Below are positions 36,096-47,092 of a stretch of DNA of 64,000 nucleotides, piece after piece. The stretch comes from Theropithecus gelada (lineage: Eukaryota; Chordata; Mammalia; Primates; Cercopithecidae): the NCBI RefSeq assembly GCF_003255815.1, contig NC_037673.1, positions 4,521,840 to 4,585,839 of the forward strand, given 5' to 3'. Numbering within the stretch: the stretch's first letter is position 1; every line of letters begins with the position of its first letter. Below the pieces are notes generated by a model. That model was given only the letters and a program-made list of their open reading frames with translations. It was not told the DNA's origin and made no database searches. The position numbers were made by a program, and so were the translations under genes.

Positions 36096-37896
36096 AATCT
36101 TCTCCACACTCACATTGTTCTCTGAAGATTTTTTGCTCCTGGTTTTCCTCTCTGTCCCTGTTTCTCTTGTCCTAGGCAGCCTCAAAATTCCAGTCTCCAC
36201 CACACCAGTCAACCACGTGTAGCTGAGTCACACACTGCATGTTTACGTCTGGCTTAGAATCCTGCCACCACTCTAATCTTTCACCAGCACGTGCATTCAT
36301 TGACCTCAGCCTCCCATTTGTCATCATTTCTCCTCTCTCTCCCATTATGCCTGTTGTTTGACCTCACTGAGGCTTACGTCACACACCTATGAGAGTATAC
36401 ATTCAACCCAGTGCCTCTGTTGTACCTACTCTGGAAAATGACACTGTGTTTCATGTAATAAGTCTGCTGAGGAGCACCCACCTATTTTGCCATATTGCCA
36501 TCCCATTGTTTCCACTCATCAAATGCCAGCCCTTGATGATTTCATGTGCCTGCTTTCTCTAGGCAACACCAAAAATTCCAAAAAAATCACACAATTGCAC
36601 AGATTGGTGCCTTTGAAATTCTTGATCTCCACTCTAAACTGGACAATTATCAATAATATTATCTGTTGACATTTATATATTTCCCTTGACAAATCCCACT
36701 CTCAAAAGCTAATTCAAAACTTTCTTCTTTCTTAAGACTTCACACATGACTACCTTACTAATTGGTCTAAAAAAGTCATGTCTTCTCAGAGTGTATAGAA
36801 CTGTCGAGAGTTTTGGACAGAAGATGGAAGTGTGAAACATCTTTATCTACCTGAATGGCAAAAGAAGATTAAAGAAAAAAAAAAAAACTTTTAAGAGAGA
36901 GGGGTGTGAAACACAGACACGAATCTCCACAAATGTCATGTAAAATAAAGAGCTACCCAAATCGCTGAGCCCAGGAAGGTGTCATCCACATTGATTGTGT
37001 GCAAAGATGAGCGTCAAAAACAAGACCGATGCCATGCCACACTTTTGATAAGAAACCAAAGCTGGGCAAGAGGAGGAGTAACTGCACGCATACACTATGT
37101 CTCAGAAAAGCCAACAGGAAGAGTGCAGGAAGACAAATAAATGTACATGGGTGTCAGCTTGACCAAAACTGATGAGGGATGAATGACAAGTGATCCCATA
37201 GAAATCTGCCTCCTTACAAACCACACGTGTCTCCAGCTCAGCAAGCAGCCTGGAATGCAGAACAGTAAGTGGAGACATGTTCCAGACCAAGGAAGGCAAC
37301 AGGTTTCATGAGAAATCGACCTGAGTCAACATACCTAAATTAAAATTTCCTCTGGCCTACGGCAGGCCTCACTCTGTTCCTCCCTGCCTAATTCTTTAAA
37401 AATATCCAGATACGACTTTACATTCAAAATCATGAAAAAAGTAAAAAGGAAACTGGAGTGAGTATACATAAAGACAGAATAAGAAGAGTCAACAATCTCA
37501 GAATCAGTGTGTGAGCAGAGGGGCACTGAGGAAACTCACAACGATTTGGAAAATAAATTTTAAAAGGATTAATTTAAAACCATGAATAGAGTGAAAATAA
37601 TTTTCAGTAGAGCCAAAGCAGATTCAACCTCCTTGACCCAGATATGATAACTCAAGTTGTAGATGTTTCTGAGCTATGATTCCCATTTCTAGAAACAAGC
37701 ATTAGGAGCCCTGAAAGAGAGAATGCAACGAACAACTCATCGGAGTGACAGGAAGAGGAGATGAAAAGATATATGGCCTTACAAATTATGTAATTGAGGT
37801 TCCAGTTAAAGTGGACTGTATTATGGCGAGGAAACAAAAGATGTCATGATTCTTCTTATAAAACCAACATAATCATGATGCCAGAACCTGTCAAGG
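36096..37896. other. Unclassified sequence
   Basis: No recognised repeat family or gene. Short frames only. Confidence 0.35.
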
Positions 37897-37903
37897 ACAC
37901 ACG

Positions 37904-37938
<35 letters not shown>
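37897..37938. repeat. CA dinucleotide microsatellite
   Basis: 'acacgcacgcgcgc' followed by about 13 CA units. Confidence 0.97.
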
Positions 37939-38866
37939 CCCGACCACCACCGCAACAACCAATAGAACAACCTCACTGCAAATATCAGTGTAAAATTCCT
38001 CAGTAAATTATTAATAGGGAGAATTAAGCAGTGCTTCCAATAACTAATGTGGTTCGTGGATAAAAACATTCAATTATATGTATTTATTAACTAATCAATT
38101 AAATGTTAACTTAAAGTAATATAAATCATTGCAACTGATGGTAGTGTGGTATTCAGTAACATTTAACATTAATTTATGATTAAACAAAAATATTCTTAAA
38201 ATGAACATATAAATATATTCCGAAATACAAAAATGTATGGCCAAATGTGTAGGCAGATGCATCTTGAAAGATAAGAGCTGTGTTCTATATTGAGCAATAG
38301 CTTCTAGTTATCCTTTAGCTAATCTAGCCGTGGTCAGACCCCAGAGAAGTAGCAGCATGGAGGGTTCACTTTAGCCCTTACTACAGACAAGAGCTCGAAA
38401 TACAAAGTCAGAGTAAGTCCCATTTCAACAAATCGGAGCTCACGCCAGATCGTCTCCAGGAAGTAGGCACACTAAAGAGTAAAAGCAGAAAGATGTACAA
38501 AAGGAACCCCCAGGGATTCATGGCCTTGACCCATCCACAGCTATGAAGGAACCCTTGGGAGAGCCTGCGAAAGGACACCCCAGGTAATGCTGAGGATCTT
38601 ACAGAAGAAAAGAATCGTCCTGACTTCCTGCCAGGATGCTGGGAGGAAGCTGCTGGGGTGACCCCAACATCCACAGGGATCAGCTGTCATGCAGGGGAAA
38701 CGACGACGAGAAAGTGTGGACAGAGAGTGCCTGGGATCCTTCCCTCACAGACATCACTGAGTGTTGCAGAGGGTCCCTCCTCCTTCAGAGGTGGAGAGAG
38801 AAGGTAACGACCACCACAGGAAGGCTATCAACACCAGGAAGGGAGCACCCATGTGCACAGGGCTTG
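37939..38866. other. Unclassified sequence
   Basis: AT-rich to about 38300, then more balanced. No element or gene recognised. Confidence 0.35.
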
Positions 38867-38975
38867 CGGTGTGCCAGGCACAGTTGGAAATATTTTACAT
38901 ACAATAATTTACTTTTAAAAGCAGGACTTTGAGCTGGTCTTATTTTCATTTTCATTTTACAGACTCATGCCTTCT
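38867..38975 (-). mobile_element. MIR SINE fragment, minus strand
   Basis: 'gtgtgccaggcacagttgga' and 'tattttcattttcattttac' follow the antisense MIR 3' half. Confidence 0.72.
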
Positions 38976-39631
38976 ATGTGGTCATGCACTGTGATAACGC
39001 ATGCTTTTCGTCATTCCTCTTGGCCCATGGCCTCCTCAACATGCATTCTATGCATACCTTTATCGCCTACTTCCTCTGAGTATTTTCTAGTTCAGCTTCT
39101 CAAAATAGATACACGTTGGCACATCTCCTCGGTGTTTGCCAGCCCAGATCATGGACATGGGCCAGTCCATGGTCTGGCTGCCCTGGGTTCAAGTCTGTTC
39201 CAATCAACAAAGGACTGGAGCGTTAGTCTTGGAATAAAATGAGGCAGTCTAGGTCTTCTCCATCAACAGGGCAGTGGCAAAAATGGTCACCCCCATCTGG
39301 CACAGCCCGTGCAGACTATTTTAAAGATGAGGAAGGTAATACAGAGAGAAGAAGCAATAGGTGAAAAGTCATCACTAACTCACAAACCCGGTTTCAGCAT
39401 ATTGAAAACTATAGAGTCGTTACCTGAACTAGATGTCTAAAACAGATGACCATTTTCCACTGTGACATTTTGACATTCCTTAACCCCCTTCTGGCTCATC
39501 TCTCCTTAACAGTTTATGATTTATAACACTGTAGTATCTATTTTTTATATAAATCTGAAGTAGCAACATAGGCTTCTAACTCTGAATCATGTAAAAGGTA
39601 GCTGTTGGAGGCTATGAAGAAATACTTTGGC
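38976..39631. other. Unclassified sequence, possibly with further MIR relics
   Basis: The stretch at 39310-39400 ('aaagatgaggaaggtaatac') is weakly MIR-like. Nothing else is recognised. Confidence 0.3.
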
Positions 39632-39957
39632 CGGGCTAGTTGGCTCACACCTGTAATCCCAGCACTTTGGGAGGCTGAGGCGGGCAGATCACCTGAGGTC
39701 AGGAGTTTGAGATCAGCCTGACCAACATGGAGAAACCCTGTCTCTACTAAAAATATAAAAAAATAGCTGGATATGGTGGCGCATGCCTGTAATCCCAGCT
39801 AGTAGGGAGGCTGAGGCAGGAGAATTGCTTGAACCTGGGAGGCAGAGGTTGCGGTGAGTCAAGATCACGCCATTGCACTGCAGACTGGGCAACAAGAGCG
39901 AAACTCCATCTCAAAAAAAAAAAAAAGAAAAAGAAAAAGAAAAAAGAAAAAAAAAAG
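39632..39957 (+). mobile_element. AluS (Sp/Sq-like) SINE, plus strand
   Basis: Full-length: 'ggccgggctagttggctcac' through 'gagatcagcctgaccaacat' (Sp/Sq-like state) to 'gagcgaaactccatctc' and an A-rich tail with AAAAAG units to about 39957. Lysine-rich frames over the tail are artefacts. Confidence 0.95.
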
Positions 39958-40901
39958 ACTTTACACTCAGCATTGCTTTGCTCCCTAAAAGAGAAAAGAG
40001 TGTTTTCATACACCTACACCCACCTGCCACATCAAATACTGTCAGAAAACACAGTCTGATTTTTACTCAATAGTTTGAAGAAAGAAAGAAATTTTAGTAA
40101 CATAAAGGTTTCAGTTCAGTTAAATAATTTAATTTACAAATGATTTACCAAGTTTAGAAGGATATTCTGTCTTCGACTATTTTAGTTACTCCTAGGAGAC
40201 AGCTAATTTAAATGTATAAATTGACTTAAAAACAGTATTAGATAAGTTTATCTGTTTTCTATATAGCTGTCAACTGGTCAATTCATATTCAGTAGTTGAT
40301 CTAAGTGAGAAAATAACTAGCAAATAAAATCTCCTTATCCAATTCCAATTAGGCTTTTAGATTAGCAACATTCTTGGAGATCTCCTTGTTAAGAACACTG
40401 TGAATACAATATAAAGTTCTACGTAGGCAGTCTCTGAGAGGATACATTCTCATCTTGAGTATTTTAGGAAATTGAGACTGTCTTATATATAAGGAAACCA
40501 AAAAATATTTAAAGAAACTGCTTTCTAGATAACCCTTTATTCTCATTTATTTGAGAATACAGAGGGTCCATGTGATAGAAATTATACTAATAATTATTCA
40601 ATCTCTTCTGGCATTTCCTTATGAGTTATTCAAATGAAATCATAAATGAATTAAATAAATTATGTGAAAGTCATAGCAGTCTCTCAAAATATTTTATCTC
40701 TGAATGAGAGTAAATCATTTCAAAAAATTTAGCCAACATCTTTGAAAAATGTTACACCTTGTCTCCTTCTAAAAATCCAGGCAATTTCCATTTAAAGAAC
40801 TGTTAAATGTAAAATTATTTCAAAAAGAGGACCCTGGAGATAACTTTTTAAGTTGAACACATACTGTATGTTTAATTTGTGTATATATTAAGAGACACAA
40901 C
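39958..40901. other. Unclassified AT-rich sequence
   Basis: No feature recognised. Confidence 0.4.
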
Positions 40902-40934
40902 CAATTTATTTATTTATTTATTTATTTATTTAGG
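40902..40934. repeat. TTTA tetranucleotide microsatellite
   Basis: Eight consecutive TTTA units. Confidence 0.97.
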
Positions 40935-41048
40935 AAGAAACTGCAGACACACCTAATGCACACAGATGGAGCTCTAATTGATTTGTGCTTGTTCTCAATT
41001 TAAAACTTCTTTAAAATCAACAGCAGCACATTCCAAAGTTTAGCTTGG

Positions 41049-41064
41049 AGTGCCCTCTGCTGTT
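41049..41064 (-). promoter_or_regulatory. Candidate CTCF-binding motif, minus strand
   Basis: On the minus strand the sequence reads 'aacagcagagggcact', close to the common CTCF core form CCAGCAGAGGGCGCT. It differs at the leading C and at the CpG. It lies in repeat-free sequence. Motif only; binding is inferred. Confidence 0.45.
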
Positions 41065-41247
41065 CTTAAGACAATAATGCAAACACAGGTTAAATTTATT
41101 TTTCCATTTAAAAGTTACTTAAACTAAGCAAATTGTTGATAGCCTTATAACTTTTATCATATAATCATGAATGTATGCTTTATACAGGGTCCTTGGAAAA
41201 GTGATTGCTTAGTGAATTATAACATATCTAATTAAAAAGTCTTCCCA

Positions 41248-41349
41248 GATAGATGACAGGTAGATAGATGATGATGATAATAGACAGATAGAAAGATAGG
41301 TGATAGTTACATAGAAGAAAGATAGATGGATAGATACTGAGATAGATTT
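41248..41349. repeat. Degenerate GATA tetranucleotide repeat
   Basis: Interrupted GATA/GATG units such as 'agatagatggatagatac'. Confidence 0.92.
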
Positions 41350-41449
41350 GTATTACGAAATCCATAGATCCAAGCTTAATCTCCAATTTTTGATATAAAG
41401 ATCAATTTTACAGTGTACGATATGAAGCTGGATGTTGTAACTAACATAA

Positions 41450-41917
41450 TGTAGCATGGGATTTAATTGTGTCCCCTTAAAAATGCATATATTGAAGTTC
41501 TAACCCCCAGTACCTCAGAATGTGACCTTATTTTGAAGCAGGTTCATTGCAGGTGTAATTACTTAAGATGAGGTCATACTGTAGTAGCATGGGCCCTAAT
41601 CTGATATGTCTGGTGTCCTTACAAAAAGGGGAAATTTAAACACAGAGACACACAGAGAAGCACACAGAGAGAATACCACAGAAGGCCGAGGACAGAGGGG
41701 ATGTGCCTACAAACCAAGGAATAGCAAGGATTGCCAGTGAACCCCAATGACAGGGTAGGGGCCTGGAGCAGATTCTCCCTCACAGCCTCAGAAGGAACCT
41801 GCTGCCATCTTGATTTTGGACTTCTGGCCTTTAGAACTGTGAGATAATACATTTCTGTTGTTCTAAACCACCAAATTTGTGATACCTGGAAATGCCAGCC
41901 CTGGGAAAATAATACCA
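41450..41917 (+). mobile_element. MLT1-type MaLR LTR, plus strand
   Basis: Near-complete old LTR: 'tttaattgtgtccccttaaa', 'gaagttctaacccccagtac', 'aagatgaggtcatactg', 'gtgtccttacaaaaagggga', 'gattctccctcacagcctca', 'ccatcttgattttggacttc', 'gtgagataatacatttctgt', ending 'aaaataatacc'. The AATACA region stands in for the polyadenylation signal. A 99-residue antisense frame is incidental. Confidence 0.88.
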
Positions 41918-42222
41918 ATGCAAAGTTAGAAATGCAAAATTAGTGTCACATTATGATTGAGAGGATTTGAAGCCCAGTGCAACAAATCCATGCGATGGTG
42001 CCAGGGGTGAGCCAGAAGCTCTGCAGCTGCTGCCTGCAGGGATGCTCTACAGTCCTGCTGGGTTGGGTCCTCATCACCACTAACCACACAGGACAAGTGG
42101 ACACTCAAAGACACAGGTGGGTTGGTTGGAAGGGGCTGATCTTGAATTGAAACACAGATGTGGCTGATCACTGAAACTGTGCCTTTTCTGCAGGCCCATG
42201 ATAATTCTACTAGCTCATGTGC

Positions 42223-42299
42223 AGGTACACATTCACATGCATGCATGCATACACATGCACATACGCGCGCAAACACACACACACAGTTACACACACAGC
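42223..42299. repeat. CA/CATG-rich microsatellite
   Basis: Mixed CA and CATG units with a short CGCG. The histidine/cysteine-rich frames on both strands at 41926-42481 come from it. Confidence 0.92.
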
Positions 42300-42654
42300 T
42301 GGGTGATCAGAAAAGCCAGAGCTTAAATTTATGTCTCGTTGAGAACAATTGCCATGTATCTGTTGCAGCCATTTCAGTTTCTAGCAGTAGAAACACCCAT
42401 TGCCTTATTTACAGCTGGGGTATTTTATACGTCACTTCTGCCCAGAAACTCTTCTCACAGCAGATGAAATTGCAGATGTGAAGATTGTGATAGTCATGAG
42501 GTTGCTTCCTAATTTTGATATGAATATATCAGTGGATATTTGGAGTTTATAAGTTCCCTACGGCTGCCTACAAAAATCAAATCACTTAAAACCACACATT
42601 TAGGGTTGCACAGTTCCTGTTATTCATGATTAAATACTGCTGCAATACATTACG

Positions 42655-42777
42655 TATGTGCCTATGTTTGTATATGTGTGTATATACGTATATATATACA
42701 CACACACACACATATGTGCTATATATATGCACTACAGGTATTATGTATTAAAATAGTATTTATAATCATAAATATGT
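42655..42777. repeat. TA/TG/CA-rich low-complexity region
   Basis: Alternating TATA, TGTG and CACA runs immediately left of the provirus. Confidence 0.88.
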
Positions 42778-42782
42778 GTATA

Positions 42783-43147
42783 TGTATTAGTCCGTTCTCA
42801 CGCTGCTATAAAGAACTACCTGAGACTGGGTAATTCATGAAAAAAAGAGGTTTAATTGACTCAGTTCTGAAGGCTTAACAGGAAGCATGGCTGGGAGGCC
42901 TCAAGAAACTTACACTATGGAGGAAGGTGAAGGGGATGCAAGAACCTTCTTCACATGGTGTCAGGAGAGGGAGAGAGCTAGGGGGAAGTGCCACACACTT
43001 TTCAACCATCAGATCTCGTGAGAACTCACTCACTATCATGAGAACAGAAAGGGAAAGATCCACCCCCATGATCCAATCACCTCCTACCAGGTCCTTCCTC
43101 CAATTCAACATGAGATTTGAGCAGGCACACAAATCCAAACCATATCA
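42783..43147 (-). mobile_element. 3' LTR of the THE1/MST provirus
   Basis: + strand starts 'tgtattagtccgttctcacg', contains 'gaactacctgagactgggta' and 'atctcgtgagaactcactca', and ends 'aaatccaaaccatatca' (TG...CA ends). In viral sense this is the downstream LTR. A minus-strand frame (42875-43138) lies inside and is not a gene. Confidence 0.93.
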
Positions 43148-44752
43148 TTCCTCCCCTGGCCCCTCCCAAATTTCATGTCCTTCTCATATTGCAAATTACA
43201 ATGATCTTCTCTTAACAGTCCTCCATTCTTAACTCACTTCAGCATGAACTCAAAAGTCCAAGGTCCAAAGTCCCGTTTGAGACAAAGTAAGTCCCTTCCA
43301 CCTATGAGCCTATAAAATCAAAACAAGTTAGTTACTTCCAAGATACAATGAGAGTACAGGCATTGGATAAATGCTCCCACCTCAAATGGGTGAAATTGGT
43401 CAAAACAAAGGGCTACAAGGCCCCATGCAAGTTAGAAAACCAGCAGAGCAGTCTTTAAATCTTAAAGCTCCAAAATAATCTCCTTTGACTCTATGTCTCA
43501 CATCCAGGACATGCTGTTGCAAAAGGTGGGCTCCCAAGGCCTTAGGCAGCTCCACCCCTGTGGCTCTGCAGGGTATGGCCCCCAGGGCTGCTGTCATAGG
43601 CTGGTGTTGAGTGCCTGGGACTTTTCTAGGCACACAGTGCAAAGTGTTGATGGATCTGTCATTCTGGGGCCTGGAGGACGGTAGACCTCTTCTCACAGCT
43701 CCACTAGGCAGTGCCCCAGGGGGGACTCTGTGTGGAGACTCCAACCCCACATTTCCCTATCACACTCCCCTAGCACAGGTTCTCCACGAGGGCCCTGCCC
43801 CTGCAGCAGACTTTGCCCTGAACATCCAGGCATTTCCATACATCCTCTGAAATCTAGGCAGAGGCTCCAAAACCTCAGTTCTTACCTTTTGCACACCTGC
43901 AGGTCCAACACTATGTGGAAGCTGTCAAGGCTTGGAGTTTATACCCACTGAAGCAACAGCCCACGCTGTACCTTGGCCCTGTTTAACCACGGCTGAAGCT
44001 GGAGCCGCTGGGACACAAGGCACCATGACATGTGGCCACACAGAGCAGCTGGATCCTGGGTGTGGCTCACAAAACCATTCTTCCCTCCTAAGCCTCTAAG
44101 CCTGTGATGGGAGGGACTGTCACAGCAGTTTCTGACATGCCTTGAAGACATTTTCCCCATTGTCTAGGCAATTAACATTCTGTTTCTCTTTACTTATGCA
44201 CATTTCTGCAGCAGGCTTGAATTTCTCCCTGGAAAATGGGTTTTTATTTTCTACTACATGGTCAGGCTGCAAATTTTCCAAACTTTTATGTTCTGCTCCC
44301 TGTTTAATGGTAAGTTCTAGCTTCAGAGTATCTCTTTGTTCATGCATACAATCATACTCTTTTAGAAACAGCCAGGTCACATCTTGAGTGCTTTGCTGCC
44401 TAGAAATTCTAGAAATTTCTTCTGCCAGGTACCCTAAATCATCTTTCTCAAGTTTAAAGTTCCACAGATCTCTAGGGCAGGGGCGAAATACCATCAACCT
44501 CTTTGCTAAAGCATAGTAAGAGTGACCTTTACTCTAGTTCCCAGTAAGTTCGTCATCTCCATCTGAGACCAACACAGCCTGGACTTCATTGTGCATATTA
44601 CTATCAGAATTTTGGTCAAAACTATTCAACACGTCTCTAAGAAATTCCAAACCTTCTCACATTTTCCTGTCTTCTTCTGAGCCCTGCAAGCTGTTCCAAC
44701 CTCTCCCCATTACTCAGCTCCAAAGTCCCCCACTCTTCTGGCAACGATTTTC
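43148..44752 (-). mobile_element. THE1/MST internal region
   Basis: 1605 bp, usual for THE1-class internal sequence. On the + strand it shows 'ttcctcccctggcccctccc' at the LTR junction, 'ctcacatccaggacatgctg', 'cactaggcagtgccccaggg', 'cattttccccattgtctagg' and 'cttcttctgagccctgcaag'. It carries a broken gag-like segment and no pol or env. Confidence 0.9.
44120..44497 (-). pseudogene. gag-like remnant of the MaLR provirus
   Basis: A 125-codon open stretch on the sense (minus) strand in the 5' half of the internal region, charged and helical in character. Its place and strand fit the degenerate gag-like region of MaLR elements. It is short compared with any retroviral gag and lacks a visible zinc knuckle. 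The frames on either side are interrupted. I see no reason to think it is expressed as protein. Confidence 0.55.
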
Positions 44753-45117
44753 TGTGTTAGTTCGTTCTCACACTGCTATAAAGAACTACCTGAGACTGGG
44801 TAATTTATGAAGAAAATAGGTTTAATTGATTCACGGTTCTGTGGGCCTAACAGGAAACATGACTAGGAGACCTCAAAAACTTAAAATCATGGCAGAAGTC
44901 AAATAGAAAGCAAGCACCTTCTTCACATGGCAGCAGAAGAGAGAGAGTGAGGGAGAAGTGCCACACACTTTTAAACCACCAGATCTCATGGGAACTCTCT
45001 CACTGTCACAAGAACTGCAAGGGGGAAATCCACCCCATGACCCAATCACCTCCCACCAGGACCGTCCTCCAATTCGACGTGAGATTTGAGCAGGGACACA
45101 CATTCAAACCATTATCA
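44753..45117 (-). mobile_element. 5' LTR of the THE1/MST provirus
   Basis: + strand starts 'tgtgttagttcgttctcaca' and ends 'cattcaaaccattatca'. In viral sense this is the upstream, promoter-bearing LTR. It differs from its partner by scattered substitutions, as expected for an old insertion. Confidence 0.93.
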
Positions 45118-45284
45118 GTATAAATCATAGATATTAGGTTATGTGAGTGAGCATCTATGAAGAAAATTTCTTGACAGGACATTGCTAGCAAAAGCATGTG
45201 TGCCTTTTAATTATTGGAAGTTAATAACAAAGAATTCTCCTGAAGGCTGTGATAATTTCTACTCACTTCGACCATACATAAGAG

Positions 45285-46336
45285 TGTCATCAAAAGCAAA
45301 AATTTACAAATGAGATCTATTAAAGCTAAAGACCTTCTGTATAGCAAAAGAAACTATTAACAGAGTAAACAATCTACAGAACGGGAGAAAATTTTGGGAA
45401 ACGATACATCTGAAAAGGTCTAATATCCAGCATCTATAAGGAACTTAAACAAATTTACAAGAATAAAACAAACCGGCCCATTAAAAAGCGGGCAAAGAAC
45501 ATGAACAGACACTTTACAAATGAATACAGACATGCAGCCAAAAAGCATAAGAAAAAAAAAGCTTAACGTGACTGATTATTAGAGAAATGCAAATCAAACC
45601 ACAATGAGATACCATCTCACACAAGTCAAAATGGGTATTATTAAAAAGTCAAAAAACAACAGATGCTGGTGAGGTTGTGGAGAAAAGGGGAACACTTATA
45701 TATTGTTGATGGACGTGTAAGTTAGTTCAACCATTGTGAAAAGCAGTATGGCCATTTCTTAAAGAGCTAAAAGCAGAAATACTTTTCAACCCAGAAATCC
45801 AATTACGGAGCATATATCCAGAGAAATAAAAATCATTCTACCATAATGACAAATAGACATGAATGTTCATAGCAGCACTCTTCACAACAGTAGAGACAGG
45901 GAATCAACTTAAATGCCCATCAGTGACAGAGAAAATAAAGGAAATGTGGTACAAATATACCATAGAATACTACACAGCCATAAAAAAATAAAAAGAATGA
46001 GATTATGTCCTTTGCAGGAACATGGATGGAGCTGGAGGACATTACCCATAGCAAACTAACCCAGCAACAGAAACCAAATATTGCATGCTCTCACTTATAA
46101 GTGGGAGCTAAATGATGAGAACACATGGACACAAAGAAGGGAACAACAGAAACTGGGGCTTCTTTGAGGGTGGAGGATGGGAGAAGGCAGAGAATAAAAA
46201 AAAATAACCACTGGTATTTGTCTTAATACCTGAGTGACAAAATCATCTTTACAATAAACCCCCTGTGACATGAGTTTATCTGTACCACAAACCTGCACAT
46301 GTATCCATGGACTAAAATAAAAGTTTAAAAAAATAT
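45285..46336 (+). mobile_element. Primate L1 (L1PB/older L1PA-like), 5'-truncated, plus strand
   Basis: Sense L1 ORF2 C-terminus to 3' end: 'ctgtatagcaaaagaaacta', 'cagaacgggagaaaattttg', 'aaccacaatgagataccatc', 'ggtgaggttgtggagaaaag', 'catagaatactacacagcca', 'ctcacttataagtgggagct', then 3' UTR 'cacaaacctgcacatgtatc' and an A-rich end at about 46336. Numerous stops; not active. Confidence 0.9.
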
Positions 46337-47092
46337 GTCCCAAAAGTAAAGTTCAAAGAGGTGGGTATGGAAGCGAGCTGAGAGGCACGCGTGTGGGTGG
46401 TTTTGGTCCATCTCAATGAAGCCAAGCGGGACCTACGTTTCCAGACTCCCCCTCCAGGTAGGGCCGAACACAAGCACTTAGAAGGGAGGGCGGCTGCTGA
46501 AGGTGGGTGCTGGGCCTGGTGCTTGTTGTAGCTGGCCTGCAGTCTCCTTGTCTACATGGGCAGTGGTCAGTGCCACACAACCCAGCACCCACTCCATGGC
46601 CTTCCTGTGCCTCCCCAAGGCCTGAACGTGTGTGCAGAGGGAGCTTGTTATTTGTTTCCACTCCTCCCGGGATAACCACTGACCCTTTACCATCTACAGA
46701 CCCTATTCTTGGGGTCCCTCTGGCTGTCTCGCCGTCACCTACCCTATGGGTCCCCTACTTCCCGCATTTGTCCACACTGAACCTTCCTCAAAGGCGCCGT
46801 GTTCCCTCTCACCTCAGCACCTTCCAAATTTCAAATCCTCCACACACAAAAAAGAGAATATGTGCCTTGTAATTATAACCCTGCTAGAATGATTACTTCA
46901 TTAAGGTTCACTTTACTCCCAGCCTGTAAACCTGAGGTCAGCTTATTCGTACTTAAATGGTAGCACTGGCTTCCATGCTGGGCCTGCTGTCAGTAGGTAT
47001 CTGGGGAATAGGGAGTAAACCAGCAAGTTCTACGTTCTGAAAATCCGCTCGAGTGCCCACGTTAGCTGGAAAGGTTTGGGGAAATAAATTAC
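46337..47092. other. Unclassified, GC-richer sequence
   Basis: No repeat recognised. Overlapping proline-rich frames on both strands (46413-46872) are typical of GC-rich noncoding DNA. Confidence 0.4.

Larger units (their letters stand above)
42778..45122 (-). mobile_element. THE1/MST-type MaLR provirus, structurally complete, with 5-bp duplication
   Basis: LTR (42783-43147), internal region (43148-44752), LTR (44753-45117), all on the minus strand. The host duplication 'gtata' is perfect on both sides (42778-42782 and 45118-45122). The two LTRs are both 365 bp and clearly homologous. The internal region matches THE1/MST internal sequence throughout. MaLRs encode at most a gag-like product and move with ERVL help. 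No intact viral frame is present. Confidence 0.93.

Noticed and set aside
42875..44497. Several frames that might be read as viral genes
   Set aside because: They lie in the LTR and decayed internal region of a THE1/MST element. Only a short gag-like remnant is listed, and no pol or env is present.
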